17,194 nt of DNA. Origin: Clostridium sp. AM33-3. Lineage in GTDB: Bacteria; Bacillota; Clostridia; Lachnospirales; Lachnospiraceae. The translations under genes and the position numbers were made by a program. Where the stretch lies: positions 1 through 17,194 of the forward strand of contig NZ_QUIV01000036.1 of assembly GCF_003480315.1 (NCBI RefSeq), read 5' to 3'. This document shows, in pieces, positions 1-7,811 of this stretch. Numbering within the stretch: the stretch's first letter is position 1; each line of letters starts with the position of its first letter. The notes below the pieces were generated by a model, which was not told the DNA's origin, made no database searches, and saw only the letters and a program-made list of their open reading frames with translations.

Positions 1-76
1 AGGAAAATTCCAATGTGCCGCTTATTCTGTATGGTGTGCCCGGAACTTCTGCTGTACTGGCTATTCTACGATAATA
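1..76 (+). repeat. Partial copy of the dispersed repeat also found at the window end
   Basis: Bases 1-76 match 17119-17194 in the same orientation, with mismatches only at 38 (g against a) and 70 (g against a). In the full copy, bases 17117-17167 form the right arm of a long palindrome, so this is the right end of such an element whose left part lies outside the window. Identity continues past the palindrome (51-76), so the repeat is longer than the palindrome. No transposase is seen next to it. Confidence 0.8.
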
Positions 77-78
77 AT

Positions 79-149
79 AAACGCAGCCAGAACGTTGCTG
101 ATGAAAAGCCTGTAATCCGGCTTTTTATAATAGCGTTCTGGCTGCGTTT
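79..149. terminator. Nested hairpin, possible bidirectional terminator
   Basis: A perfect 16-bp inverted repeat (79-94 with 134-149, aaacgcagccagaacg) encloses a second perfect 7-bp hairpin (104-110 aaaagcc with 119-125 ggctttt). The outer stem has A-rich sequence on its left and a T-rich tail on its right (tttattcttta), so it could end transcription in either direction. It lies between the repeat fragment and the end of the minus-strand amidohydrolase operon. The function as a terminator is inferred from shape only. Confidence 0.55.
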
Positions 150-221
150 TATTCTTTATGACAGAGTTAATATAGGATTCAGTTATTTTTTGCAGTGGAG
201 TCAATGCAGCAGGAAGTGAAT

Positions 222-368
222 GAGACCGCCTTCCGGGATTTTCAGCATATCAGGTGTTTGCATCTTGAACACACGTGTACGAATGCAGCGGATGGAGTCC
301 GATGCAGGCGAACGCGTGTTGTGAGAGCAAGCAAACAACGATATGTGAAAATAGAGGAAGGCGGTCTC
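222..368. repeat. Long imperfect palindromic element, about 147 bp
   Basis: The ends are a perfect 13-bp inverted repeat (222-234 gagaccgccttcc with 356-368). Inside it, further paired segments follow in order: attttca with tgaaaat, catatc with gatatg, tgtttgc with gcaaaca, cttg with caag, and gcagcgga near the apex with tccgatgc (one mismatch). The whole piece can therefore fold into one long interrupted hairpin. It lies just downstream of the amidohydrolase. It could be a MITE or REP-like element, or a structured 3' end of the operon transcript. No good coding frame is seen in it. Confidence 0.6.
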
Positions 369-414
369 TTTCTCTTCCGGACCTTTATTCGTTCCGTCCT
401 ATAATTGCAATTCG

Positions 415-1548
415 TTACATAAAATCTGCCTGGCAGTACATAATCACTCCGTCTTTCATGGTCAGCTGCGGCACGATTACCTGATGACCGGTGAAGGTGT
501 GACCGGTACGGTCGCTGTAAGGTACCTCTTTTTCTTTGACTTTGAAGATTACCAGATCTGCCTCTGTTCCCGGTGCCATGGATGCAAGGCTCTCACGGTG
601 CACCAGTCTGGCCGGAACGCGGGTTACGGTATCTAATACCTCACTGAGGCTCATACCGAAGTCAAGGTACTTGCTCATGATTCTCGGCAGGCTGTGAAGC
701 GGCTGTAAGAAGAAACCGGAGGTGTTGATATCTGAGCTGATAATGTCCGGTTTGAAGCCCTGGGCGACTGCTTTCTGCGCAATCTCCAGATCAAAGTTGT
801 TGCAGCCGTTGCTGGCGTCAAACAGTACGCCGCGCTCTCTGGCTTTCAACAGTCCCTCACGGACCTTTCCATCCGCATCCAGGCAGGTCTCTTTTCCTTT
901 TCCCTGATAAATATGACAGATCATATCATCTTTACGGAGAATTCCTGCCAGCTTCTCTAAATCCATTACCGGATTGGTAACATGAACAGATACGTTGCAG
1001 CCCAGCTCCCCTGCCAGCTCCACAGTGGCACGGATGGATTCTTCTGCGTCCTCCGGGGCAATGATGCCCACAGACATACGGCTCTTTAAGCCTACCAGAT
1101 TATCAGGATACTCCCGGAAAAGCTTTTTGATCTTGGGAATATCAAAATATTTCTTTTCCAGATGCTCCGGATAGCGGTCTGTTACCTGACCGCCGCTTCC
1201 TACAAGGAGCATGTTTAAGATCCGGACATCACTGTAGGCCATGGCACTTTTCCGGTACATCTCATAATTTGCCGCTCCGGTGCTTCCGCCATCCACTGCG
1301 GTGGTAACACCGCAGGGGAATGACGCTGCATCCGGGTTGATGCCGTTTTCTGTTCCATGATTAAAGTAATGCACGTGATAATCAATCCAGCCGGTCGTGA
1401 CCTTGCATCCGGATGCATCCACTACCTGGTACTCTCCGGAAGGCATGCCGGAAATAATCATTCCGTTTTCTATCGCAATATCCTTCTTCTCCCATTTCTG
1501 TGCAGCCGGATCATAAATCTCTCCGCCTTTGATTACAAATGCTCCCAT
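415..1548 (-). CDS. COG3964-type amidohydrolase (dihydroorotase-like metallohydrolase)
   Basis: The 377-residue protein is an amidohydrolase-superfamily enzyme with a complete binuclear metal site: HVH at 58-60, a likely carbamylated Lys155 (GLKSRMS), His189, His212 and Asp273 (SSD). The N-terminal (FVIKGGEIYDP) and C-terminal (GTEADLVIF) strands form the usual small beta domain. It resembles the group often misnamed dihydroorotase or deacetylase. From general knowledge, characterised members of COG3964 hydrolyse the ester of acetylated (R)-2-hydroxy acids such as acetyl-(R)-mandelate. It is the last gene of the TRAP operon, 78 bp after the transporter, with an aaggag site upstream of the ATG. 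I infer that it acts in the cytoplasm on the imported compound. The substrate is not shown by the sequence; a D-aminoacylase-like role is the main alternative. Confidence 0.85.
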   Translation of the reverse strand: MGAFVIKGGEIYDPAAQKWEKKDIAIENGMIISGMPSGEYQVVDASGCKVTTGWIDYHVHYFNHGTENGINPDAASFPCGVTTAVDGGSTGAANYEMYRKSAMAYSDVRILNMLLVGSGGQVTDRYPEHLEKKYFDIPKIKKLFREYPDNLVGLKSRMSVGIIAPEDAEESIRATVELAGELGCNVSVHVTNPVMDLEKLAGILRKDDMICHIYQGKGKETCLDADGKVREGLLKARERGVLFDASNGCNNFDLEIAQKAVAQGFKPDIISSDINTSGFFLQPLHSLPRIMSKYLDFGMSLSEVLDTVTRVPARLVHRESLASMAPGTEADLVIFKVKEKEVPYSDRTGHTFTGHQVIVPQLTMKDGVIMYCQADFM

Positions 1549-1626
1549 TGAACTTTTTACTCCTTATTTATTTTCATCGCTTTTGATCGTGTTTTATGAT
1601 TGCCTGGCCGCATTTCAGGCGCCAGC

Positions 1627-4600
1627 TTACTGCTTTGCTGCGTTAATCGCATCAAAGAGCTGGTTTACAATCTCATCACCAAGATCCTCTCTGACCATCT
1701 CATATACCGGCTCTGCCTTCTCGCGAAGTTCTGCCAATACAGAATCATCCAGGGTGATGATCTGACAGCCTGCGTCCTCACAGGTCTTCTTGTAGCCCTT
1801 AATGCTCTCATCGGCTTTGGAGTTGCCGTACTTGGTTGCCGCTACCGCACATTCATCGACCAGAGTCTTTACATTCTCCGGAAGACTTCCGTACAGATCC
1901 TTATTCATATAGAAGGTAATGATGTGACCAAGATGATTGGTTTCTACCACGTACTTCTGAACCTCCTGCACATTGTTGCCGACAATGTTCATGTACGGGT
2001 TTTCCTGTCCATCAATGGTACCTTGCTGCAGACCCATGAATACCTCGGTGAACTGCATTGGGGTTGCAGCTGCGCCTAACGCATTCCAGTATGCGATATG
2101 ATACTTGTTCGTCATAACGCGGATCTTCTGACCCTTTAAGTCTGCCAGGGTGTGAGTTTCCTTATTGGTAGTCAGCTCACGGAAGCCTGCGTCCGAGTAA
2201 CCTAACATCTGGATACCGCCTGCGTTGCAGTACTTATTCATGACATTTACGAAATCACCGCGAAGTACGGAACGCATCTGTGCGGTATTGTCAAACAGGT
2301 TCGGCATATCAAATACCGCAAACTGCGGAATAAAGTCTACCAGGTCGGTGCTCATACCGGTTCCGATATCGATGGAACCGCCGATGACTGCCTCAGTGAA
2401 CTCTGTTGTATTTCCTAACTGGCCGCCCGGATAAATATCCACGCTGATCTTGCCGCCGGATTTCTCATTGATGAGTTCTGCAAATTTATCTACCATCATA
2501 TAGTTGATGGAAGTATCAGCTACTGTCATCGCTGCAGTCCAGTGATATTCACCGTCAATATCTGCCGGATCCACCGCGGTAATCTCATCACCCAGAGTTG
2601 TCTCATCTACTACCGTCTCTCTTACGGTATCAACTGCTGCAAGCAGCTTGTCTACGATCTCATTGCCCAGATCCTCACGAACCATGTCGTATACAACCTG
2701 TGCCTTGTCACGAAGCTCTGCCAGTACGGAATCATCCAGGGTGATGATCTGGCAGCCTGCATCCTCACAGGTCTTCTTGTACTCAGCAATGCTCTCATCT
2801 GCGCGGTCATTGCCATACTGAGTTGCTGCCTTTGCGCAAGCATCTACCAGTTCTCTTACATTATCCGGCAGTCCGTTGTAAAGGTCAGAGTTCATATAGA
2901 AGGTAATGATATGACCCAGATGATTGGTCTCTACCACGTACTTCTGAACCTCCTGAACATTGTTGCCGACAATGTTCATGTACGGGTTTTCCTGACCGTC
3001 AATAGTACCCTGCTGAAGTCCCATGAATACCTCGGTAAACTGCATCGGAGTTGCTGCTGCGCCTACTGCATTCCAGTAAGCAATGTGATACTTATTGGTC
3101 ATAACGCGGATCTTTTGGCCCTTTAAATCTGCCAGGGAGTGTGTCTCCTTGTTGGTGGTGAGCACACGGAAGCCTGCGTCAGAGTAACCTAACATCTGAA
3201 TGCCGCCTGCGTTGCAGTAGTCGTTGATAACATCTACAAAATCACTCTGCAGTACAGCTCGCATCTGTGCAGTATTATCAAACAGGTTCGGCATATCGAA
3301 CACCGCGAACTGCGGGATAAAGTCTACCAGATCGGTAGTCATACCGGTTCCGATGTCGATGGAGCCTCCAATGACTGCCTCGGTGAACTCCGTGGTGTTT
3401 CCTAACTGACCGCCCGGATAAATATCTACGCTGATCTTGCCGCCGGACTTCTCATTTACCAGCTCTGCAAATTTATCTACCATCATGTAGTTGATGGAGG
3501 TATCTGCTACCGTCATGGCTGCAGTCCAGTGATACTCGCCATCAATTTCAGACGGATCCAGTGCCGGAATGTCAGCGCCATAGTCACCGCTGTCTGCACT
3601 GCCTGTTCCGGTACCACCACCCTTATTTGCCGCAACCGCCTTGGTCTCCTCACCGGAAAGCAGGGTCGGAAGTCCCATGGAGATCTGCGGGATGTAGGTG
3701 ATCATTCCCAGGGAAATCAGGAATGCCGCAATGTATGGCATGCAGGCCTTCGCCAGCTTCAACATTGGGATCTTGGTCATGCCGGATGCCACAAACAGGT
3801 TGATGCCCATCGGCGGAGTTACCATACCGATTGCCAGGTTACAGGTCATGATGATACCAAAGTGTACCGGATCAATTCCTGCCGCGGTTGCGATCGGAAC
3901 CATGATCGGGGTTAAGATCATGATGTTCGGGATGTTATCGATGATCATACCGCAAACCAGCATGATCAGGTTCATGATCAGAAGGATCACAATCTTATTA
4001 TCAGAAATAGCCAGCACAGACTCACTGATAGTCTGCGGGTAACGCAGCAGAGTCAGACACTTTGCGAATGCGGAAGCCGCTGCGATAACAAACAGGATGT
4101 TGACGTAGGTTTTTGCACCCTCCATGAACACCTTACCGATGTTGCGGATGTTGATGGTCTTGTAAACGAAGATACATACAAACAGGCCGTAGAATACACT
4201 GATAACAGCGGACTCAGTCGGGCTGCAGACACCGGAGTAAATCGTACCCAGGATGATGACCGGAGTCATCAGGGCGAAGAAGCTTTCTTTCAATAATGGC
4301 CAGAAGCCTTTTGCACGGATTTCTTTGTAGCTCTTTAACAGCTTCTCTTTATCCTCACCATGCTTTTTGCAGTAATAGAAGCTGTAAAGCATCAGGGCAA
4401 AGCCGATCAGGAGTCCCGGAAAAATACCGGCAATAAACAGCTTAGACGGTGATGCATTGGCTGCGGCTGCATATACAATATAGGAAATACTCGGCGGGAT
4501 GATAACACCCAGGCCGCCGGCTACCGTTACGATCGAGGTAGCGAATACCATATCGTAGCCCATCTCTACCAGGAACGGGATGGTCATGGCGCCGACTGCA

Positions 4601-4953
4601 GATACCGTTGCCGGTGCGGAGCCGGAAATTGCTGCGTAGAACATACAGGTTACAATAACTGCGCACGGGAAACCGGCTGTTTTATTGCCGATAAAATATC
4701 CGAAGAAATTGAACAGCTTTTCAGAAATACCACCCTGTGCCATGATCATACCGGATACCATGAACAGCGGTACTGCCAGCAGAGTAAAGCTGTTTAAGCC
4801 TGCAAACATGCCGCGGGCCACATCGCCTGCAGCATAGGAGAAGCTGGAATTTAACAGATTTGGCAGCATGGCCATCAGGCCGAACACGCCGCCGACCGGC
4901 ATTGCTACTGCCAGCAGAATTGCCAGGATCAGGAAAAATAAACCGATTGCCAT
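1627..4953 (-). CDS. TRAP transporter DctM permease fused to two tandem DctP solute-binding domains
   Basis: One uninterrupted 1108-residue frame. Residues 1-428 are a complete DctM large permease with many hydrophobic helices and the family motifs SGSAPATVSAVGAMTIP (110-126) and VTPPMGINLFVASG (378-391). A hydrophilic Gly/Ser-rich linker (about 429-470) follows. Then come DctP domain 1 (about 471-779) and DctP domain 2 (about 800-1108), in exact register at a 329-residue offset and about 87% identical by eye. Both keep the ligand-binding arginine context KIRVMTN (Arg616 and Arg945) and the GLQQGTIDGQENPY segment. DctP proteins are normally separate, secreted, single-domain binding proteins of about 330 residues. 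Here neither copy has its own signal peptide, so both must be carried outside by the permease C-terminus. The ATG follows directly on the dctQ stop (TAA-ATG), with aaggagg inside the dctQ end. The substrate is presumably a carboxylate, which is typical for TRAP. Confidence 0.93.
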   Translation of the reverse strand: MAIGLFFLILAILLAVAMPVGGVFGLMAMLPNLLNSSFSYAAGDVARGMFAGLNSFTLLAVPLFMVSGMIMAQGGISEKLFNFFGYFIGNKTAGFPCAVIVTCMFYAAISGSAPATVSAVGAMTIPFLVEMGYDMVFATSIVTVAGGLGVIIPPSISYIVYAAAANASPSKLFIAGIFPGLLIGFALMLYSFYYCKKHGEDKEKLLKSYKEIRAKGFWPLLKESFFALMTPVIILGTIYSGVCSPTESAVISVFYGLFVCIFVYKTINIRNIGKVFMEGAKTYVNILFVIAAASAFAKCLTLLRYPQTISESVLAISDNKIVILLIMNLIMLVCGMIIDNIPNIMILTPIMVPIATAAGIDPVHFGIIMTCNLAIGMVTPPMGINLFVASGMTKIPMLKLAKACMPYIAAFLISLGMITYIPQISMGLPTLLSGEETKAVAANKGGGTGTGSADSGDYGADIPALDPSEIDGEYHWTAAMTVADTSINYMMVDKFAELVNEKSGGKISVDIYPGGQLGNTTEFTEAVIGGSIDIGTGMTTDLVDFIPQFAVFDMPNLFDNTAQMRAVLQSDFVDVINDYCNAGGIQMLGYSDAGFRVLTTNKETHSLADLKGQKIRVMTNKYHIAYWNAVGAAATPMQFTEVFMGLQQGTIDGQENPYMNIVGNNVQEVQKYVVETNHLGHIITFYMNSDLYNGLPDNVRELVDACAKAATQYGNDRADESIAEYKKTCEDAGCQIITLDDSVLAELRDKAQVVYDMVREDLGNEIVDKLLAAVDTVRETVVDETTLGDEITAVDPADIDGEYHWTAAMTVADTSINYMMVDKFAELINEKSGGKISVDIYPGGQLGNTTEFTEAVIGGSIDIGTGMSTDLVDFIPQFAVFDMPNLFDNTAQMRSVLRGDFVNVMNKYCNAGGIQMLGYSDAGFRELTTNKETHTLADLKGQKIRVMTNKYHIAYWNALGAAATPMQFTEVFMGLQQGTIDGQENPYMNIVGNNVQEVQKYVVETNHLGHIITFYMNKDLYGSLPENVKTLVDECAVAATKYGNSKADESIKGYKKTCEDAGCQIITLDDSVLAELREKAEPVYEMVREDLGDEIVNQLFDAINAAKQ
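1630..2583 (-). repeat. Intragenic repeat copy B (DctP domain 2, residues 791-1108)
   Basis: This is the second copy of a 987-nt tandem repeat inside the TRAP gene. It includes the short leader before the domain (ITAVDPADID, matching IPALDPSEID of copy A). There are no insertions or deletions against copy A. Some stretches are nearly identical at DNA level, for example the region around 1951-2016 against 2938-3003. Differences cluster in the last third of the domain. Confidence 0.9.
2617..3570 (-). repeat. Intragenic repeat copy A (DctP domain 1, residues 462-779)
   Basis: This is the first copy of the DctP tandem duplication, joined to DctM by the Gly/Ser-rich linker. The central ligand-binding part (residues 601-688) differs from copy B at only two positions (S606/T and V630/L), both conservative. 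The two lobes are thus likely to bind the same or very similar ligands. Confidence 0.9.
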
Positions 4954-5442
4954 TTATTTGTCCTCCTTTTCTGTCTTCTTTGTCACTACCTTGTAAATCA
5001 GCTGGATATAACGCAGAATGCCAAGGAAAATACCAAATGCCATCGCACTATACACATTGGCGATCGGAATTCCAAGAGCCGGACTTGCCTGGTTTACTGC
5101 TGCCGCATTGGTAATGATCTCTGCAGTTCCCTTTAAAAGCCAGCATAAAAATACGACCATGACCACATCACAGATCAGTCCGAGAACCCTCTGTACAGAC
5201 TTTGAGATCATGGATGTAAACGTATCCACCTTAATGCTTACTCCCAGGCGCACAGCGCATGGCAGGGAAAAGAAAGCAGAAAGTGCCAGACAGTAACAGC
5301 ACACCTCATCTGACCAGCTCAGCGCATTGTGGAAACAATAACGCATGATGACATTGGCAAATGACAGACAGCTCATGACCACCAGCATGATGGCAAGAAT
5401 CATGAGCTCAAAGTTTTTTTCGAGCCATTTGATTTGTTTCAT
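4954..5442 (-). CDS. dctQ: TRAP transporter small permease DctQ
   Basis: The 162-residue membrane protein has about four hydrophobic segments and the DctQ signature in NVIMRYCFHNALSWSDEV near residues 30-47. It is the small membrane partner of DctM in a sodium-dependent tripartite carboxylate transporter. I chose the ATG at 5442 (MKQIKWLEKNFEL) because aaggag lies upstream of it; the frame is open further, to 5496, but those starts lack a good site. The stop codon abuts the DctM start, so the two proteins are probably translationally coupled. Confidence 0.9.
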   Translation of the reverse strand: MKQIKWLEKNFELMILAIMLVVMSCLSFANVIMRYCFHNALSWSDEVCCYCLALSAFFSLPCAVRLGVSIKVDTFTSMISKSVQRVLGLICDVVMVVFLCWLLKGTAEIITNAAAVNQASPALGIPIANVYSAMAFGIFLGILRYIQLIYKVVTKKTEKEDK

Positions 5443-5525
5443 AGTACCCCACTCCTTCATGTAAGTTTGCGCAGATGATCCAGCGCCCCGGATCACTGCT
5501 CCGTTTCAAAAAGCTTTTTGTTTTG

Positions 5526-5561
5526 TGTTATCATTATATCCGTGGTATAATCAGAAGTAAA
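5526..5561 (-). promoter_or_regulatory. dctQ operon promoter
   Basis: On the minus strand, TTTACT (5556-5561) and TATAAT (5533-5538) are separated by 17 bp, predicting a start near 5526 and a leader of about 84 nt. The leader has a small hairpin (tgatcc 5476-5481 with ggatca 5490-5495). The -35 is suboptimal, as expected for an activated promoter, and overlaps a half-site of the LysR-type dyad. Confidence 0.6.
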
Positions 5562-5600
5562 ATTACATTGTTTTCTATTAATAAGAAGTAATACTTCTTA
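5553..5600. promoter_or_regulatory. Probable LysR-type operator between dctQ and the regulator
   Basis: TAAGAAGTA (5582-5590) and TACTTCTTA (5592-5600) form a perfect 9-1-9 inverted repeat centred at 5591, about 65 bp upstream of the predicted dctQ start. A second AGAAGTA half-site at 5553-5559 covers the -35. LysR-family activators usually bind a strong dyad near -65 and a weaker site near -35, which fits closely. The regulator involved is inferred to be the adjacent divergent LysR-type gene. Confidence 0.65.
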
Positions 5601-5687
5601 CCAGTTCATGCTTTTTTCACAAAAAGATTCGCTTTTATGAAGAAATAAGCATAGGTTTTTGATTATTATTACCAATAGGAGGAAGTT

Positions 5688-6617
5688 ATGGATTTTCGAC
5701 AGCTGGAATATATTGTGGCGATTGCTGAAAACAAGAGTATCTCAAAAGCAGCAGAAACTCTGTTTATTTCCCAGTCCGGGCTAAATCAGCAGCTCATCAA
5801 GCTGGAAAAGGAGCTGGGACTGCCGCTTTTTGACCGGAACAAGCATTTTCTGCGCCCTACAAAAGCCGGAGAGATCTATGTCAAAAATGCCATCGAGATT
5901 TTAAAAATCAAACGAAACACCTACACAGAGCTCGGTGATCTGAAAAAAGAGGCCACCGGTGAGATTAGCCTGGGGCTTACCCACGAGCACGGCATCGACC
6001 TGTTCACTTCAGTCTTTACCGCTTTTAACCAGCGCTATCCCGGCATTACCTTTGCTCTGACGGAGGCAATCGTGGCCAGGCAGAACGAGCTGCTGCTCTC
6101 CGGGCAGCTGGACCTGGGCTTGGTCATGCTTCTGGAATCAGCCCGGATCAATCTGGAGTACATCACACTGTTTGAAGAAGACCTTATCCTGGGTATACCG
6201 AAAAACCATCCGGAAGCCGCGCGGGCCAATCCCTTTGGCATGCCACTGGCCACCACAGATCTCAGACGGTTCCATGACAGTAAATTTTCTCTGATCTTTA
6301 GCAGCTCCACCATGCGCCAGCTGGTTGATCCGCTGTTCCAGCAGGCTGGCTACAAGCCGCAGATCCTCATTGAAACCGCCATGAACCATGCGCTGATCCA
6401 GCTTGTAAGCAAGGGCTTCTGCTGTACCATTCTTCCGTATTCCCGAATGCTGAACAGCCCCTACAGCGCTGACTGTGCATGGTTTAAGCTGCAGGGCCGC
6501 CCCAGGTGGCAGGTATGCTTCGCCCGTCGAAAGGATACAAGCCTGAGCGAAGCACACCGCTATCTCATCCGCCTGGCCAAACGCTACGGTCAGAACCTGC
6601 AAGACCGGTTTATTTAA
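5688..6617 (+). CDS. LysR-family transcriptional regulator
   Basis: The 309-residue protein has a typical N-terminal winged helix-turn-helix (about 1-65, MDFRQLEYIVAIAENKSISK, with the recognition helix around SQSGLNQQLIKLEKELG). An effector-binding domain of the periplasmic-binding-protein fold follows (about 90-295). The length is normal for the family. It has a good ribosome site (aggagg), and its gene runs divergently from dctQ across a 245-bp spacer holding a matching dyad. It is therefore the likely activator of the TRAP-amidohydrolase operon, responding to the imported acid or a metabolite of it. The effector cannot be read from the sequence. Confidence 0.9.
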   Translation: MDFRQLEYIVAIAENKSISKAAETLFISQSGLNQQLIKLEKELGLPLFDRNKHFLRPTKAGEIYVKNAIEILKIKRNTYTELGDLKKEATGEISLGLTHEHGIDLFTSVFTAFNQRYPGITFALTEAIVARQNELLLSGQLDLGLVMLLESARINLEYITLFEEDLILGIPKNHPEAARANPFGMPLATTDLRRFHDSKFSLIFSSSTMRQLVDPLFQQAGYKPQILIETAMNHALIQLVSKGFCCTILPYSRMLNSPYSADCAWFKLQGRPRWQVCFARRKDTSLSEAHRYLIRLAKRYGQNLQDRFI

Positions 6618-6679
6618 ATGACCCAAATGAGAATATGCTTTTTTTCACAGGACGCAATTTCCTGTCATATAAAATGAAA

Positions 6680-6720
6680 AAAGGTTCATGAAAACCAGCT
6701 CAGGATTTTCATGAACCTTT
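6680..6720. terminator. Bidirectional intrinsic terminator between the LysR gene and the AEC permease gene
   Basis: A perfect 15-bp stem (6680-6694 aaaggttcatgaaaa with 6706-6720) has an 11-base loop. T-rich sequence follows on both strands. It separates two convergent genes. Confidence 0.85.
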
Positions 6721-6737
6721 CTCTTTTATGATCAGAT

Positions 6738-7715
6738 TTATCCCAGGATCATAGCCCAGAGTGGGATGGTGACCAGGGAGAGCAGAGTGGATACGACGAT
6801 ACATTTGGTTGCAAACGTATAGTCACATCCATATTTTGCTGCCAGGATCGCAGAAGTACTTCCTGCCGGCATCCCCGTGATCAGCAGACAGACACCGGTC
6901 AGAAACGGATCGATTCCCACCAGACGGCAGGCCGCAAGCAGCAGCGCCGGCAGAATCGCCAGACGCAGCGCAGAGATAAACAGGGTATTGCCATCCAGCA
7001 TGCTGCGCAGAGACATACCGGAAAACATCATTCCGATCAGCACCATGGTCATGGCTGTGGTACAGCCGCCTGCAGAGCGCACACCCTTATCCAGCGCACC
7101 GAAAAACACCTTTACAAGATCCGGCACCAGCGGGATGCCGCAGTTTAACACCGCATTGTACAGCTGATTTAACGGAGCCTGGAAGATCATCAGGCCCAGT
7201 CCTATATAAACAGCCACAATACACGGATGTACAACCAGCTTCTTCACAACACTCTTCATATCCGGACTTTCAGTAAAGCAGGCAATGCCTGCAGACCACA
7301 TCATCACGCGCATCGGGATAATAAAAATGGACGCGTACATCATGCCTTCCGCGCCATAAATGCCCTGAGCGATCGGCAGTCCCAGAAAACCGGAGTTGGA
7401 AACGATGGTGCAGTACTGCATAACACGTTTCACTTCCTTCGTTTTATGGTTATAAAGAACTTTGCTGAGAATATAACATACCAGCTGCACCAGCAGGGAA
7501 ATTGCCAGCACAACCGCAAACTTTCTTAAAATATCCAGATTAAATTCCATCCGGAAAGAATTGATGATATTGCAGGGCAGAAAAAAATACAGAACCAGAT
7601 CCGTTAAGATCCCTTTGGCATCATCCTTCAAAATTCCCGTACTTTTTAAAACTGCCCCTGCAGCCACCAGCAAAAACATCATGACCTGCAGGGTCCATAA
7701 GTTACTGATGTCCAT
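6738..7715 (-). CDS. AEC-family (auxin efflux carrier type) permease
   Basis: The 325-residue integral membrane protein has about ten hydrophobic segments in two halves, and asparagine/proline-rich helices such as LYFFLPCNIINSF (about 43-55) and TGMPAGSTSAILAAKYG near the C-terminus. It matches the AEC/malate permease-like family, whose bacterial members move organic acids. I chose the ATG at 7715 (MDISNLWTL) because gaggggag lies just upstream; the frame is open to 7745. It follows the glycerate kinase gene on the same strand, which suggests export or import of a small hydroxy acid such as glycerate. The true substrate is unknown. Confidence 0.8.
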   Translation of the reverse strand: MDISNLWTLQVMMFLLVAAGAVLKSTGILKDDAKGILTDLVLYFFLPCNIINSFRMEFNLDILRKFAVVLAISLLVQLVCYILSKVLYNHKTKEVKRVMQYCTIVSNSGFLGLPIAQGIYGAEGMMYASIFIIPMRVMMWSAGIACFTESPDMKSVVKKLVVHPCIVAVYIGLGLMIFQAPLNQLYNAVLNCGIPLVPDLVKVFFGALDKGVRSAGGCTTAMTMVLIGMMFSGMSLRSMLDGNTLFISALRLAILPALLLAACRLVGIDPFLTGVCLLITGMPAGSTSAILAAKYGCDYTFATKCIVVSTLLSLVTIPLWAMILG

Positions 7716-7750
7716 TGTGTCGCTCCCCTCTTCTGTCAATCTCATAAATA

Positions 7751-7800
7751 TGGCCGGTCAGCAAGTGACCGGCCACACACAAGCCTGAATCTTCCGGCTT
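7751..7800 (-). terminator. Hairpin pair between the glycerate kinase and AEC permease genes
   Basis: A perfect 10-bp stem (7751-7760 tggccggtca with 7766-7775) has a five-base loop. A weaker 5-bp hairpin (7781-7785 with 7796-7800) comes just before it in the minus-strand transcript. The tail in that direction (atatttatg) is only partly T-rich, so it may be a leaky terminator or an mRNA-stabilising hairpin that lowers permease expression. Confidence 0.5.
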
Positions 7801-7811
7801 CTGTATTTATT

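Noticed and set aside
13..219. 68-residue open frame at the window start
   Set aside because: It runs across the repeat fragment and the nested hairpin. It has no ribosome site or recognisable domain.
3560..3680. Frameshift or lost stop creating a false DctM-DctP fusion
   Set aside because: The frame is continuous with a plausible Gly/Ser-rich linker, the second junction is a copy of the first, and neither DctP has a leftover signal peptide or ribosome site.
1600..3915. Long plus-strand frames opposite the TRAP gene
   Set aside because: They mirror the DctM/DctP coding sequence, are duplicated in step with it, and have no ribosome sites.
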